From the NCBI RefSeq assembly GCF_040256745.1, contig NZ_CP138335.1:248001-312000 (forward strand): a stretch of 64,000 bases of DNA, in the 5' to 3' direction. Below are positions 1 to 8,174 of the stretch, piece after piece. Each line of letters starts with the position of its first letter. The first letter of the stretch is position 1. The position numbers and the translations under genes are program-made. The notes under the pieces were generated by a model. The model had not been told where the DNA came from and searched no databases. It was given only the letters and a program-made list of their open reading frames with translations. This DNA is from Scrofimicrobium sp. R131 (GTDB taxonomy: Bacteria > Actinomycetota > Actinomycetes > Actinomycetales > Actinomycetaceae).

Positions 1-786
1 ACCAATGGGACCGACCCCTACTTTGAGGTGGACGTGCCCGCCCCGGTGTTGCGCTTGGGTGAGGACCTGCCGGTGCTGACCGAAGTGGACCCGGTCGATC
101 CGATCTCGGTTCCGTTCGGCACGGATCTGGATGGGGTGTTGGCTCTCCTGCCAACCCACGGGCAGGCACAGGACTCGGCCGGCGGCACTCACGAGGTTGA
201 GTTTGCCTGGGAAGTGGTTGACTACGACGGCTCCTCGGCCCAGACCTACCCGGCTCGCGCCACCTTCGCGCTTCCAGACGGGGTGGAGGCCGGCGGGATT
301 GACCCGGTGGTCGAAACCAGCGTGACGGTGGAACCGGCTGAAGTCACCGAGCCGAAGCTGGCCTCAGTCACCCCGGTCGACTCGATCACGGTCGAGGAGG
401 GAACCGACCTGGTCGCGGTCCTGGCTCAGTTGCCGGCCACCACCACGGTGACTGACACCGAAGGGACCAGCTACCAGGTAGAGCTCACCTGGGAGGTGAC
501 AGGTTACGACGCCAACGTCCCCGGCACCTACCGGGCAACCGGGAGCTTTGCTCTGCCCGAGGGGGTGGCGCCCTCCGATGAGGTCGACCAGGTGGTCACC
601 ACCGGGGTCATTGTCGAGGCGAAGGTCGTCCCCAGCCCGACGCCGACGGAACCGCCCGCACCGAAGCCGGGCGAGCCGAAGGACCCGGAGTTGGCTGACA
701 CCGGTGCCAACCTTTGGCTTCCGGTTGGGTTGGCCGGGTTGCTGGTGGTAGCTGGAGGAGTGGCGTTGCGCCGATTTCGCAGCTAG
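1..786 (+). CDS. C-terminal part of an LAxTG-anchored surface protein with Ig-like repeats (5' end outside window)
   Basis: The frame is open from base 1, so the start lies upstream. What remains holds two related units of about 90 residues (roughly bases 64-340 and 343-640). Each has the pattern V-x-S/D-I-T/S-V...GTDL...LP...W-V...Y-P-A/G-T-F-A-LP..., typical of bacterial Ig-like domains (Big_4-like). A Pro-rich spacer follows, then LADTG (bases 691-705), a hydrophobic segment and an RRFRS tail. LADTG fits the LAxTG signal used by class E sortases of Actinobacteria. The missing N-terminal part probably carries the activity. A sialidase or other glycosidase is possible given the sialic-acid operon next door, but this is inference. 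Confidence 0.85.
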   Translation, partial: TNGTDPYFEVDVPAPVLRLGEDLPVLTEVDPVDPISVPFGTDLDGVLALLPTHGQAQDSAGGTHEVEFAWEVVDYDGSSAQTYPARATFALPDGVEAGGIDPVVETSVTVEPAEVTEPKLASVTPVDSITVEEGTDLVAVLAQLPATTTVTDTEGTSYQVELTWEVTGYDANVPGTYRATGSFALPEGVAPSDEVDQVVTTGVIVEAKVVPSPTPTEPPAPKPGEPKDPELADTGANLWLPVGLAGLLVVAGGVALRRFRS

Positions 787-806
787 AACCGGTAGTTAAT
801 GCAGGA

Positions 807-840
807 GGTGGGCGGAGCCGGTTGGCTCCGCCCACCTTTT
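807..840 (+). terminator. Rho-independent terminator of the surface-protein gene
   Basis: A perfect 13-bp stem (807-819 with 824-836, arm GGTGGGCGGAGCC) with a GGTT loop is followed directly by TTTT. It lies 20 bp after the stop codon and separates the surface-protein gene from the convergent regulator. Confidence 0.85.
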
Positions 841-910
841 GCTGTCTGGTTGGGCTGTCTGGTTGGGCCGGTCCAGTTGGGCCAGTCGCGCAGGCTGCGT
901 CCGAGGGCGA

Positions 911-1684
911 CTACTCGGCGGGCTCGTGGCGCAGAGCGGTCATCAGCGGCTCGTAGTGCTCTTCGACGGCCAGGCAGTAGGCATCCAAATCTCCGGCGTA
1001 GGCGGCGGAAAGCATCGCCTGGTGAGCGCGGGCGGTCGCGACGGCCGCCCCCTCGGTGTGGGTGACCAGGTCGGGCAGGATCGCGGTGTGAACCAGCCAG
1101 AAAGAGGAGTAGGTCTGTCGCAGCAGTTCGTTGCCGACGCCCCGCAGCAGCAGGTCGTGAAAGGCCATGTCCTCGGCCATGAAACTGCGGCCCTGCTCGG
1201 TCAGCTCCAGCATCGCCTCGACCAGTTGGTCGAGCTGTGGGTTGGGGCGCTGGTGGTGAGCGCGAACCACGTCGCGCGCCATTCCGTAGTCCAGGGCCCG
1301 CCGAGCCTCGGCGACTTCCAGCAGGAAGGTTCGGTTACCGGTGGCGGACAGCGAGGCTCGCAGAGCGAGCGTCTGGACCATCGGCTCAAGCGACATTTCT
1401 CCCACGAAGGTCCCCGAGCCGTGCTTGACCTGGACAATGTCCAGCGCTTCGAGCTTTCGAAGTGCCTCGCGCACAGATGAGCGGGAGACTCCGATCTCGG
1501 CTCCAAGTTCCGCCTCGGTGGGCAGGGGATCCCCCGGGGCCAGGTTTCGGCTCAAGATGTAGGACTTGATGGCGTTCATGGTCGCTGCCGCCCGGTTCAT
1601 CATCGAAACCGCGGGAGGTTGCGTAATGGCAACGCTAGATAACAGTTCGGTTAACGCGCCTTGCGCGAAGTTGTCAGACATCAT
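911..1684 (-). CDS. GntR/FadR-family transcriptional regulator, probable regulator of the sialic-acid operon
   Basis: A 257-residue protein. An N-terminal winged helix (about residues 35-97, with the PTEAELGAEIGVSRSSVREAL recognition region) is followed by an all-helical FCD ligand-binding domain (about 110-250), the FadR subfamily layout. It is divergent from the sialic-acid transport and catabolism operon, and E. coli NanR belongs to the same subfamily, so control of that operon is likely; this is inference from position. The start at 1684 is supported by TAGAAT at 1691-1696 (minus strand), exactly 6 nt upstream with no Shine-Dalgarno, which suggests a leaderless mRNA. A second ATG follows immediately. 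Confidence 0.85.
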   Translation of the reverse strand: MMSDNFAQGALTELLSSVAITQPPAVSMMNRAAATMNAIKSYILSRNLAPGDPLPTEAELGAEIGVSRSSVREALRKLEALDIVQVKHGSGTFVGEMSLEPMVQTLALRASLSATGNRTFLLEVAEARRALDYGMARDVVRAHHQRPNPQLDQLVEAMLELTEQGRSFMAEDMAFHDLLLRGVGNELLRQTYSSFWLVHTAILPDLVTHTEGAAVATARAHQAMLSAAYAGDLDAYCLAVEEHYEPLMTALRHEPAE

Positions 1685-1752
1685 ATGATTATTCTATCTC
1701 AGCATCGTAAGTGTTGGGACAAACATAAGCACAACAGTGTTCATAGCTCAAC
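1680..1752. promoter_or_regulatory. Divergent promoter/operator region between the GntR regulator and the sialic-acid operon
   Basis: The 82-bp intergenic region contains a palindrome ATCATATGAT (1680-1689) at the regulator start, the minus-strand -10 TAGAAT (1691-1696), TGTTG/CAACA arms (1712-1716 and 1732-1736) and a repeated AGTGTT. These are candidate GntR operator elements. The plus-strand promoter hexamers are not clear. Confidence 0.45.
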
Positions 1753-1766
1753 GGAGAGGAGCAGGG

Positions 1767-3347
1767 ATGTCGTTCCTGCGAAGGAAAGGCGGCGCGGCCG
1801 CAGCAGTAGCCGTGGTCGCAGCGCTGGCCCTGTCAGCGTGTGGCAGCGGAGGGTCCAAGGACCAGTCTTCTGCTGACCAAAGCGGATCCGCCGAAGGAGG
1901 GAGCGCCGGTACCACGATTACCGCCGCTGCCGCATACGAAACCACCAACTACGACCCCTCCAGCACGTCTTCCGCGCTGGCCATGGGAACCAACTGGCAT
2001 GTCATGGAGGGTCTGTACGAACTCGACATGCACACCTTCGAGCCCTACACCGCGCTGGCGGCCGAAGATGAGCCGACCAAGATCTCTGACACCGAATACG
2101 AAGTCAGCCTCCGCGACGGAGCCAAGTTCTCCGACGGAACTGACGTAACCGCGGCCGACGTGGTTGAGTCCTACAAGCGGGCCACCGCCGAAGGCAACCT
2201 GTACGGCTCCATGCTGGACTTCATTGACGACGTTGTCGCCAAGGATGACACCACCGTCACGATCAAGCTCTCTCACCCGTTCTCACTGGTGAAGGAACGC
2301 CTGTCGCTGATCAAGGTGATCCCCGCCTCGAGCACCCAGGAAGACATGACCGCGATGCCCGTTGGCACCGGCCCCTGGAAGTACGATTCCATCGATGAGC
2401 AGAAGGTTGTCTTCTCGCCCAACGAGTACTACAACGGCCAGTTCCCGGCCCAGGCCGACTCGATGGTCTTCGACATCATCAAGGACGACACTGCCCGCAC
2501 CACCGCCCTGCAAGAGGGCACCGTCATGGTGATGGAAGCGGTTCCGGCTGACGTGCGCGACCAGCTGGAAGGCGCCGGCCTGACCGTCGAGTCCATCCAG
2601 GGCTTCAACCTGCCGTTCCTGATGTTCAACACCAAGAAGGCTCCGTTCGACGACGCTCGCGTCCGTCAGGCGTTCTTCTACGCGATTGACACCGAGAAGC
2701 TGATCTCCAACGCGATGGACGGAGAAGCCCAGGCGGCCACCTCCTTCCTGCCGGAGACGCACCCGAACTACAACAAGGCGAAGAACGTCTTCACCCACGA
2801 TCCGGAAAAGGCCAAGTCGCTGCTGGCCGAGGCGGGTGTCACCTCCTTGGACATGACCCTGCTGACCACCGATCACCCGTGGATCACCGCTCTGGCTCCT
2901 CAGATCCAGAACGACCTGGCCGCGGTGGGCATCAACGCCACCATTCAGTCTGAGGCTTCCGCCTCCCTCTACGCCAACAACACCGACGTGGAAGACCCGC
3001 AGTTCGACGTGGCCCTGGCCCCCGGTGACCCCTCGGTCTTCGGCAACGACCCGGACCTGCTGATGAACTGGTGGTACGGGGACAACCCGTGGACCAACCA
3101 GCGGACCCAGTGGAAGGACTCGGAAGGCTACACCAAGCTGCACGAGCTCCTGAACGAAGCTGTTGGTCAGGAAGGCGACGCCCAGCAGCAGCTGTGGAAC
3201 CAGGCCTACGACCTCCTCTCTGAAGAGGTGCCGCTGTACCCGCTGTTCCACCGCAACATGATCACCGGCTACAGCCAGGACATGCTGCAGGACTACCAGC
3301 CCATTAGCACCACCGGGCTGAACTTCATTGGCGCTGGCGTCAAGTAA
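1767..3347 (+). CDS. Lipoprotein substrate-binding protein, family 5 (dipeptide type), probable sialic-acid binding
   Basis: A 526-residue extracellular solute-binding lipoprotein of the dipeptide/nickel family (SBP_bac_5). ATG 1767 is chosen over the upstream GTG 1737 because GGAGAGGAG (1753-1761) sits just before it and it yields a compact lipoprotein signal: RRK, a hydrophobic run and lipobox LSAC with Cys25. The mature N-terminus is a Ser/Gly/Ala linker. Conserved family stretches include the region of residues 130-200 and RQAFFYAID. It is the first gene of an operon with two permease domains, two ATPases and nanA-nanK-nanE, so the likely ligand is sialic acid, as in SatABCD of Haemophilus ducreyi, which uses the same transporter class. 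Peptides are the alternative. Confidence 0.85.
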   Translation: MSFLRRKGGAAAAVAVVAALALSACGSGGSKDQSSADQSGSAEGGSAGTTITAAAAYETTNYDPSSTSSALAMGTNWHVMEGLYELDMHTFEPYTALAAEDEPTKISDTEYEVSLRDGAKFSDGTDVTAADVVESYKRATAEGNLYGSMLDFIDDVVAKDDTTVTIKLSHPFSLVKERLSLIKVIPASSTQEDMTAMPVGTGPWKYDSIDEQKVVFSPNEYYNGQFPAQADSMVFDIIKDDTARTTALQEGTVMVMEAVPADVRDQLEGAGLTVESIQGFNLPFLMFNTKKAPFDDARVRQAFFYAIDTEKLISNAMDGEAQAATSFLPETHPNYNKAKNVFTHDPEKAKSLLAEAGVTSLDMTLLTTDHPWITALAPQIQNDLAAVGINATIQSEASASLYANNTDVEDPQFDVALAPGDPSVFGNDPDLLMNWWYGDNPWTNQRTQWKDSEGYTKLHELLNEAVGQEGDAQQQLWNQAYDLLSEEVPLYPLFHRNMITGYSQDMLQDYQPISTTGLNFIGAGVK

Positions 3348-3363
3348 GTTCGACTAGTACCGC

Positions 3364-3397
3364 CTTGGGGTGGGACCCCAACTGGTCCCACCCCAAG
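3364..3397 (+). other. Intra-operon RNA hairpin after the binding-protein gene
   Basis: A perfect 14-bp stem (3364-3377 with 3384-3397, arm CTTGGGGTGGGACC) closes a CCAACT loop, with no T-tract. It lies between the binding-protein gene and the permease gene. Such stems often protect the upstream message or attenuate read-through, so that binding protein outnumbers membrane components; here that role is inferred. Confidence 0.7.
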
Positions 3398-3425
3398 TCA
3401 TACCCTCAACAATGGAGTTTTCGGC

Positions 3426-4382
3426 GTGAATAACCTACTTCGCCTGATCGGGCGGAGGTTGGTAGCACTCCCAATAATGGTCTTGGGCGTTACCTTCCTC
3501 GTGTTCTTTTTGATGTCCTTTTCCAAAATCGACCCGGCCTACTCAGCCCTCGGCGAGGGGGCCACGCCGGAAGCACTCGCTAACTACCGCGAGACCCACG
3601 GGCTCAATGATCCGTGGATCGTCCGCTACCTCAGCTTTCTAGTCGGCCTGCTGCACGGCAACCTGGGCACCTACGGGGCCAACCAGACCTCCGTGGCCGA
3701 CAAGATCGGGACCGCCTTCCCGATCACCATGCAGCTGACTTTCCTGGGCTTGATCTTCGCCGTGGTGATCGCCCTGATCCTCGGCGTAGTCGCCGCTCTG
3801 TTCCGCGACCGCTGGCCCGACCAGGTGATCCGGATCTTCTCGACCGCCTTCATCGCCACGCCTTCCTTCTGGTTGGCCGTGCTGCTGATCCTGCTCTTCT
3901 CGGTCAACCTGGGGGCTCTCCCAGCGTCCGGTCCACTCCCAACCCTGTCTGAAGACCCATCGGGGTGGCTGGCCCGCATGGCTCTACCCTGCATCGCGCT
4001 CGGCGTCCCTGTGGCCGGTCAGCTCACCCGCGTGATCCGAACCGCCATGGTGGAAGAACTGGACAAAGACTATGTCCGGACCGCCCTCGGAGCCGGGATC
4101 CCCAAACGGGTCGTCATCTCCCGCAACGTGCTGCGGAACGCTTTGATCACCCCGGTCACCGTCCTCGGCCTGCGAATCGGCTACCTGATCGGTGGCGCCG
4201 TCGTCATCGAGGTCATCTTCAACCTGCCCGGGATGGGAATGGCCATCTTGCAGGGTGTACAGCAGAACTACCCGACCCTGGTGCAGGGCGTCACCCTGGT
4301 GGTGGCTCTCTCGTTCATCGTCATCAACATCGTCGTGGACATGCTGTACATCCTCATCAATCCGCGCATTAGGACGGTCTGA
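3426..4382 (+). CDS. ABC transporter permease, DppB type
   Basis: A 318-residue inner-membrane permease with an N-terminal signal-anchor helix, six predicted membrane segments and the cytoplasmic EAA-type loop around DYVRTALGAGIP (about residues 212-223), where the ATPase docks. The length is standard for the DppB/OppB family. The GTG start is preceded by GGAG about 9 nt upstream. It pairs with the DppC-like half of the next gene to form the channel of the presumed sialic-acid importer. The stop is 2 nt from the next start, so translation is probably coupled. Confidence 0.88.
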   Translation: MNNLLRLIGRRLVALPIMVLGVTFLVFFLMSFSKIDPAYSALGEGATPEALANYRETHGLNDPWIVRYLSFLVGLLHGNLGTYGANQTSVADKIGTAFPITMQLTFLGLIFAVVIALILGVVAALFRDRWPDQVIRIFSTAFIATPSFWLAVLLILLFSVNLGALPASGPLPTLSEDPSGWLARMALPCIALGVPVAGQLTRVIRTAMVEELDKDYVRTALGAGIPKRVVISRNVLRNALITPVTVLGLRIGYLIGGAVVIEVIFNLPGMGMAILQGVQQNYPTLVQGVTLVVALSFIVINIVVDMLYILINPRIRTV

Positions 4383-4384
4383 CC

Positions 4385-6427
4385 ATGCGACGCAAACTCA
4401 CAGAAAAAATGGAACACAGTGCGGGCAACGTCCGCTTCCGGCGCCTGCGGGCCATGCCGTGGAGCTCCCGCCTGGCACTGGTGCTGCTGGTCCTCATTGT
4501 TGGCATCGCGGTGTTTGCCCCGCTGCTGGCACCGCACAACCCGCTGGAAATCTTCACCGCTCGGCAGGCGCCCTCCTCTGAGTTCCTGTTCGGAACCGAC
4601 GAGAAGGGGCGCGACGTCCTCTCGCGGATGATGTACGGGGCCCGGTACTCGCTGGTGATTGGCCTGGGAGCCACCGCCTTCGCGCTGCTGCTCGGCTCGA
4701 TCATCGGCTCCTTCGCCGCGGTAGCCAACAAGGCCGCCTCCGAGGTGACCATGCGGATCATGGACGTGATCATGTCCTTCCCCGGGATCGCCCTGGCCGC
4801 CGTGTTCGTCTCCGTTTTCGGCAACTCCCTGGTCGTGATCATCTTCGCGATTGGCTTCCTCTACATTCCGCAGCTGACCCGCGTGGTTCGCGCCAACGTG
4901 ATGAGCGAATACGGTGAGGACTACGTCAAGGCGGCCATCGTCTCGGGTGCCTCCGCGCGCTGGATCCTGATCAAGCACGTGGTCCGCAACTGCATTGCCC
5001 CGGTCATGGTTTTCACCACGGTCCTGGTGGCAGACGCGATCGTCTTCGAAGCCTCGCTGTCCTTCATTCAGGCCGGCATCCAAGAACCGACCGCCACCTG
5101 GGGTAACATCCTGGCTGACGCTCGTTCGGGCGTGCTGTCCGGGCGCTGGTGGCAAGCGCTGTTCCCCGGCCTGGCCATCATGATCACCGTGCTGTCCCTG
5201 AACATCCTCTCCGAAGGCCTGACCGACGGCCTGGTGGCTGCCCCCAAGGGCGAAGCCCCCAAGCCCGACGAACTGGCTGGCGAGCGCGAAGCCGACCAGA
5301 TCCTGCTGGATCCGGTCGCCGCTCACAAGGCCCAGGCCGAATCGCTGGATGCGGCGCTCACGCAACTGCGCGAAGTGGAGCTCAAGCGCCGGGACCGCCT
5401 GGTCTTCTCAGCCGACGCGGAGCCGCTGCTGGAGGTGCGCAACCTCTGCATTCGCTTCCCGCGTCACGGGCAGGTCAACGTCATCGACCACATTTCGTTC
5501 TCGGTCCGCCCGGGCGAAACCATGGGCCTGGTGGGCGAGTCCGGATCGGGCAAGTCCATCACCTCCCTGGCCATCATCGGCCTGCTCGATCCGCGCGCCG
5601 AAATCGAGGGCGAAGTCCTCTACCAGGGCCAGGACCTGCTGACGATGCCGGTCAAGGAGCGTCAGGCGCTGCTGGGCCACGAGATCGCGATGATCTACCA
5701 GGATGCGCTCTCCTCGCTGAACCCGTCGATGCTGATCCGCGCCCAGATGAAGCAGCTGACCAGCCGCGGCGGCACCCGCACCGCGGAGGAACTGCTGGAA
5801 CTGGTCGGATTGGACCCCAAACGAACGCTGGAATCCTACCCGCACGAGCTGTCCGGTGGGCAGCGCCAGCGCGTCCTGATCGCCATGGCTCTGACTCGAG
5901 ATCCGAAGCTGGTGATCGCCGACGAGCCGACCACCGCGCTGGACGTCACCGTCCAGAAGCAGGTGATCGACCTGTTGAACGAGCTGCGCGAAAAGCTTGG
6001 CTTTGCCATGATCTTCGTCAGCCACGACCTGGCGCTGGTGGCCGAGGTGGCCCACAGTGTCACGGTGATGTACGCCGGCCAGGTGGTAGAGCAGGGTCCG
6101 ATCCGTCAGATCCTGATCGACCCGCGCCACGAGTACACCCGCGGCCTGCTCGGGTCGGTGCTGTCGATCGAGGCGGGGTCGGGTCGACTCCACCAGGTGC
6201 CCGGCGTGGTGCCCAGCCCGCGGGACTTCCCCGACGGTGACCGGTTCGCCCCGCGTTCCTCGCACCCGGATCAAGATCCGAGCCTGCGACCCCGACTCGT
6301 CGACGTGGGTCACGATCACCGCTTTGCCACGGTCGTGCCCGACGACCTGCTAATTGAGGACCCGAACGGGGTTCGCGCCCTCCTCGCCCAGGTGTCCGGC
6401 TCAGATTCCCAGGAGGTACAGGCATGA
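4385..6427 (+). CDS. Fused ABC transporter permease (DppC type) and ATPase (DppD type)
   Basis: A single 680-residue protein joins two usually separate subunits. Residues 1-285 form a DppC-like permease (N-terminal helix, FGTDEKGRDVLSR motif at 69-81, EAA loop around 178-195). Residues 286-345 are a charged linker. Residues 346-680 are an ATPase with Walker A GESGSGKS (384-391), signature LSGGQRQR (489-496), Walker B VIADEP (510-515) and the C-terminal oligopeptide-transporter extension. The fusion explains how four genes supply the five parts of this importer. It overlaps the next ATPase gene by 4 nt. Confidence 0.9.
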   Translation: MRRKLTEKMEHSAGNVRFRRLRAMPWSSRLALVLLVLIVGIAVFAPLLAPHNPLEIFTARQAPSSEFLFGTDEKGRDVLSRMMYGARYSLVIGLGATAFALLLGSIIGSFAAVANKAASEVTMRIMDVIMSFPGIALAAVFVSVFGNSLVVIIFAIGFLYIPQLTRVVRANVMSEYGEDYVKAAIVSGASARWILIKHVVRNCIAPVMVFTTVLVADAIVFEASLSFIQAGIQEPTATWGNILADARSGVLSGRWWQALFPGLAIMITVLSLNILSEGLTDGLVAAPKGEAPKPDELAGEREADQILLDPVAAHKAQAESLDAALTQLREVELKRRDRLVFSADAEPLLEVRNLCIRFPRHGQVNVIDHISFSVRPGETMGLVGESGSGKSITSLAIIGLLDPRAEIEGEVLYQGQDLLTMPVKERQALLGHEIAMIYQDALSSLNPSMLIRAQMKQLTSRGGTRTAEELLELVGLDPKRTLESYPHELSGGQRQRVLIAMALTRDPKLVIADEPTTALDVTVQKQVIDLLNELREKLGFAMIFVSHDLALVAEVAHSVTVMYAGQVVEQGPIRQILIDPRHEYTRGLLGSVLSIEAGSGRLHQVPGVVPSPRDFPDGDRFAPRSSHPDQDPSLRPRLVDVGHDHRFATVVPDDLLIEDPNGVRALLAQVSGSDSQEVQA

Positions 6428-7239
6428 GCCCCGACCAGAGCGCACCCATCATTGAGTTGCGCGACGTAGACGTCACCTTCAAGACGCGGACCGGTTCCCT
6501 GATTCACCCGAACCTGGTGCGGGCAGTTCAGGGGGTTAGCCTCTCCCTGATGCCGGGTCAAACCATCGGCCTGGTGGGCGAGTCCGGCTCGGGCAAGTCC
6601 ACCACCGCCAACGTGATGTGCGGACTCCAGGCCCCCACCTCCGGCCAGGTGTTCTTCAAGGGCGAGGAGGTGACCAAGCGCAGTGCTAAGGACCGGAAGC
6701 GAATTGGCCGCGTCGTCTCGGTCGTCTTCCAGGACCCCGCCACCGCCCTGAACGCGCGCATGGTGGTTGAGGAGCAGCTGCTCGACCCGCTGCGCGTGCA
6801 CCACGTGGGCACCGACTCGGAACGCCACGTGCGCGTGCGCGAGCTGATCGAAATGGTGGGTCTGCCCAGTTCCGTCCTGGGGGCCCTTCCCGGGCAGCTT
6901 TCCGGCGGTCAGCGTCAGCGCGTGGCCATTGCCCGCGCCCTGGCTCTGAACCCGGATGCGATCATCGCCGACGAACCTACTTCGGCCCTCGACGTCTCCG
7001 TTCGCGCCCAAATCCTGAACCTGCTCACCGACCTGAAGGATGACCTGCAGTTGGGGATGGTCTTCATCTCCCACGACATCCAGACGGTTCGCTACGTGTC
7101 CGACCAAATCATCGTGATGAACGGTGGCCTCATCGTCGAACAGGGACCGGCCGAGCAGGTCCTGCACCACCCGAAAGATCCCTATACCCGCACGCTGCTT
7201 GGCGCTGCACCCTCCCTGCTGCACCCCAGTGTGCACTGA
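6424..7239 (+). CDS. ABC transporter ATP-binding protein, DppF type
   Basis: A 271-residue cytoplasmic ATPase, second nucleotide-binding subunit of the importer. It has Walker A GESGSGKS (52-59), signature LSGGQRQR, Walker B AIIADEP and the H-loop ISHD. It lacks most of the long C-terminal extension of many OppF proteins but carries the short YTRTLLGAAPSLLHP tail. The ATGA overlap with the upstream stop codon and the 20-nt gap to nanA place it inside the operon. Confidence 0.88.
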   Translation: MSPDQSAPIIELRDVDVTFKTRTGSLIHPNLVRAVQGVSLSLMPGQTIGLVGESGSGKSTTANVMCGLQAPTSGQVFFKGEEVTKRSAKDRKRIGRVVSVVFQDPATALNARMVVEEQLLDPLRVHHVGTDSERHVRVRELIEMVGLPSSVLGALPGQLSGGQRQRVAIARALALNPDAIIADEPTSALDVSVRAQILNLLTDLKDDLQLGMVFISHDIQTVRYVSDQIIVMNGGLIVEQGPAEQVLHHPKDPYTRTLLGAAPSLLHPSVH

Positions 7240-7259
7240 TCCTGAGAAAGGTCTGCTTA

Positions 7260-8174
7260 ATGTCTCTTCGTGGAGTTGTTCCTCCCGTAGTTACCCCGTT
7301 GCTCCCCACCGGAGAGTTTGATCGGGAATCCTTTGATCGCAACGTCAACCGCATGCTCGACGCGGGGGTTCACGGCCTGTTCGTGATGGGATCTTCCGGT
7401 GAGGTCGCCTACTCAACTGATCGGCGCCGGGACGAGGTGACCCGTGCGGCCGTCGAGGTGGCTGCGGGGCGCGTCCCGGTTCTGGTCGGGGCGATCGACA
7501 TGCAGACCGCGCGGGTGGTGGAGCAGGCTCAGCGCGCCCAGGACCTGGGGGCCGACGCCATTGTTATCACCGCTCCCTTCTACGGCCTGGGTGGTCCCGA
7601 GCAGGTGGAGCGCCACTTCCGAGTGGTGGCCGAAGCGGTCGACGCCCCCCTGTACGCCTACGACCTGCCCGTCTCGGTGCACACCAAGCTGCAGCCGGAA
7701 ATGCTGGTCCGGCTTGGCGTGGACGGGGTGCTGGCCGGGGTGAAGGACTCCTCAGGGGACGACGTCTCCTTCCGCCGCCTCGTGCTGGCCAACCGGGATG
7801 CGGGCAGCCCGCTCTCGCTGCTGACCGGACACGAGGTGGTGGTGGACGGCGCCTACCTCTCCGGCGCTGACGGAGCGGTTCCGGGCCTGGGTAACGTCGA
7901 CCCGCACGGCTTTGTCCGCCAGTGGGAGGCCTACCGCGCCGGCGATTGGGCCGCCGTGCAGGCCGAGCAGGACCGACTCTCACGCCTGATGGACATCACC
8001 TCGGTGGTCAAGGGCGTCAGTGGATTTGGGGCCGGGGTCGGAGCCTTCAAGACCGCGCTTCAGCTGCTGGGCGTCTTCACCAGCAACCAGATGCCGGAGC
8101 CGGTGCCCAGCCTCACCGGCGCCAACGTCGAGGCGATCGCCAACGTCCTGCGGGCCGAAGGGCTGCTGGACTGA
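7260..8174 (+). CDS. nanA: N-acetylneuraminate lyase (dihydrodipicolinate synthase family)
   Basis: A 304-residue class I aldolase of the DapA/NanA family, predicted to split N-acetylneuraminate into pyruvate and N-acetylmannosamine. Key residues are GSSGE (44-48), Tyr134 in YDLP and the Schiff-base Lys162 in VKDSSG, close to the spacing of characterised lyases. The family also contains dihydrodipicolinate synthase and other keto-acid aldolases. The assignment rests on the immediate partners nanK and nanE. A Shine-Dalgarno-like GAAAGG lies upstream of ATG 7260. The stop overlaps the next start by one base (TGATG). Confidence 0.8.
   Translation: MSLRGVVPPVVTPLLPTGEFDRESFDRNVNRMLDAGVHGLFVMGSSGEVAYSTDRRRDEVTRAAVEVAAGRVPVLVGAIDMQTARVVEQAQRAQDLGADAIVITAPFYGLGGPEQVERHFRVVAEAVDAPLYAYDLPVSVHTKLQPEMLVRLGVDGVLAGVKDSSGDDVSFRRLVLANRDAGSPLSLLTGHEVVVDGAYLSGADGAVPGLGNVDPHGFVRQWEAYRAGDWAAVQAEQDRLSRLMDITSVVKGVSGFGAGVGAFKTALQLLGVFTSNQMPEPVPSLTGANVEAIANVLRAEGLLD

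Noticed and set aside
1737-1766. Upstream GTG start for the sialic-acid binding protein
   Set aside because: It would place a polar stretch before the signal peptide and ignores the strong ribosome site at 1753-1761.
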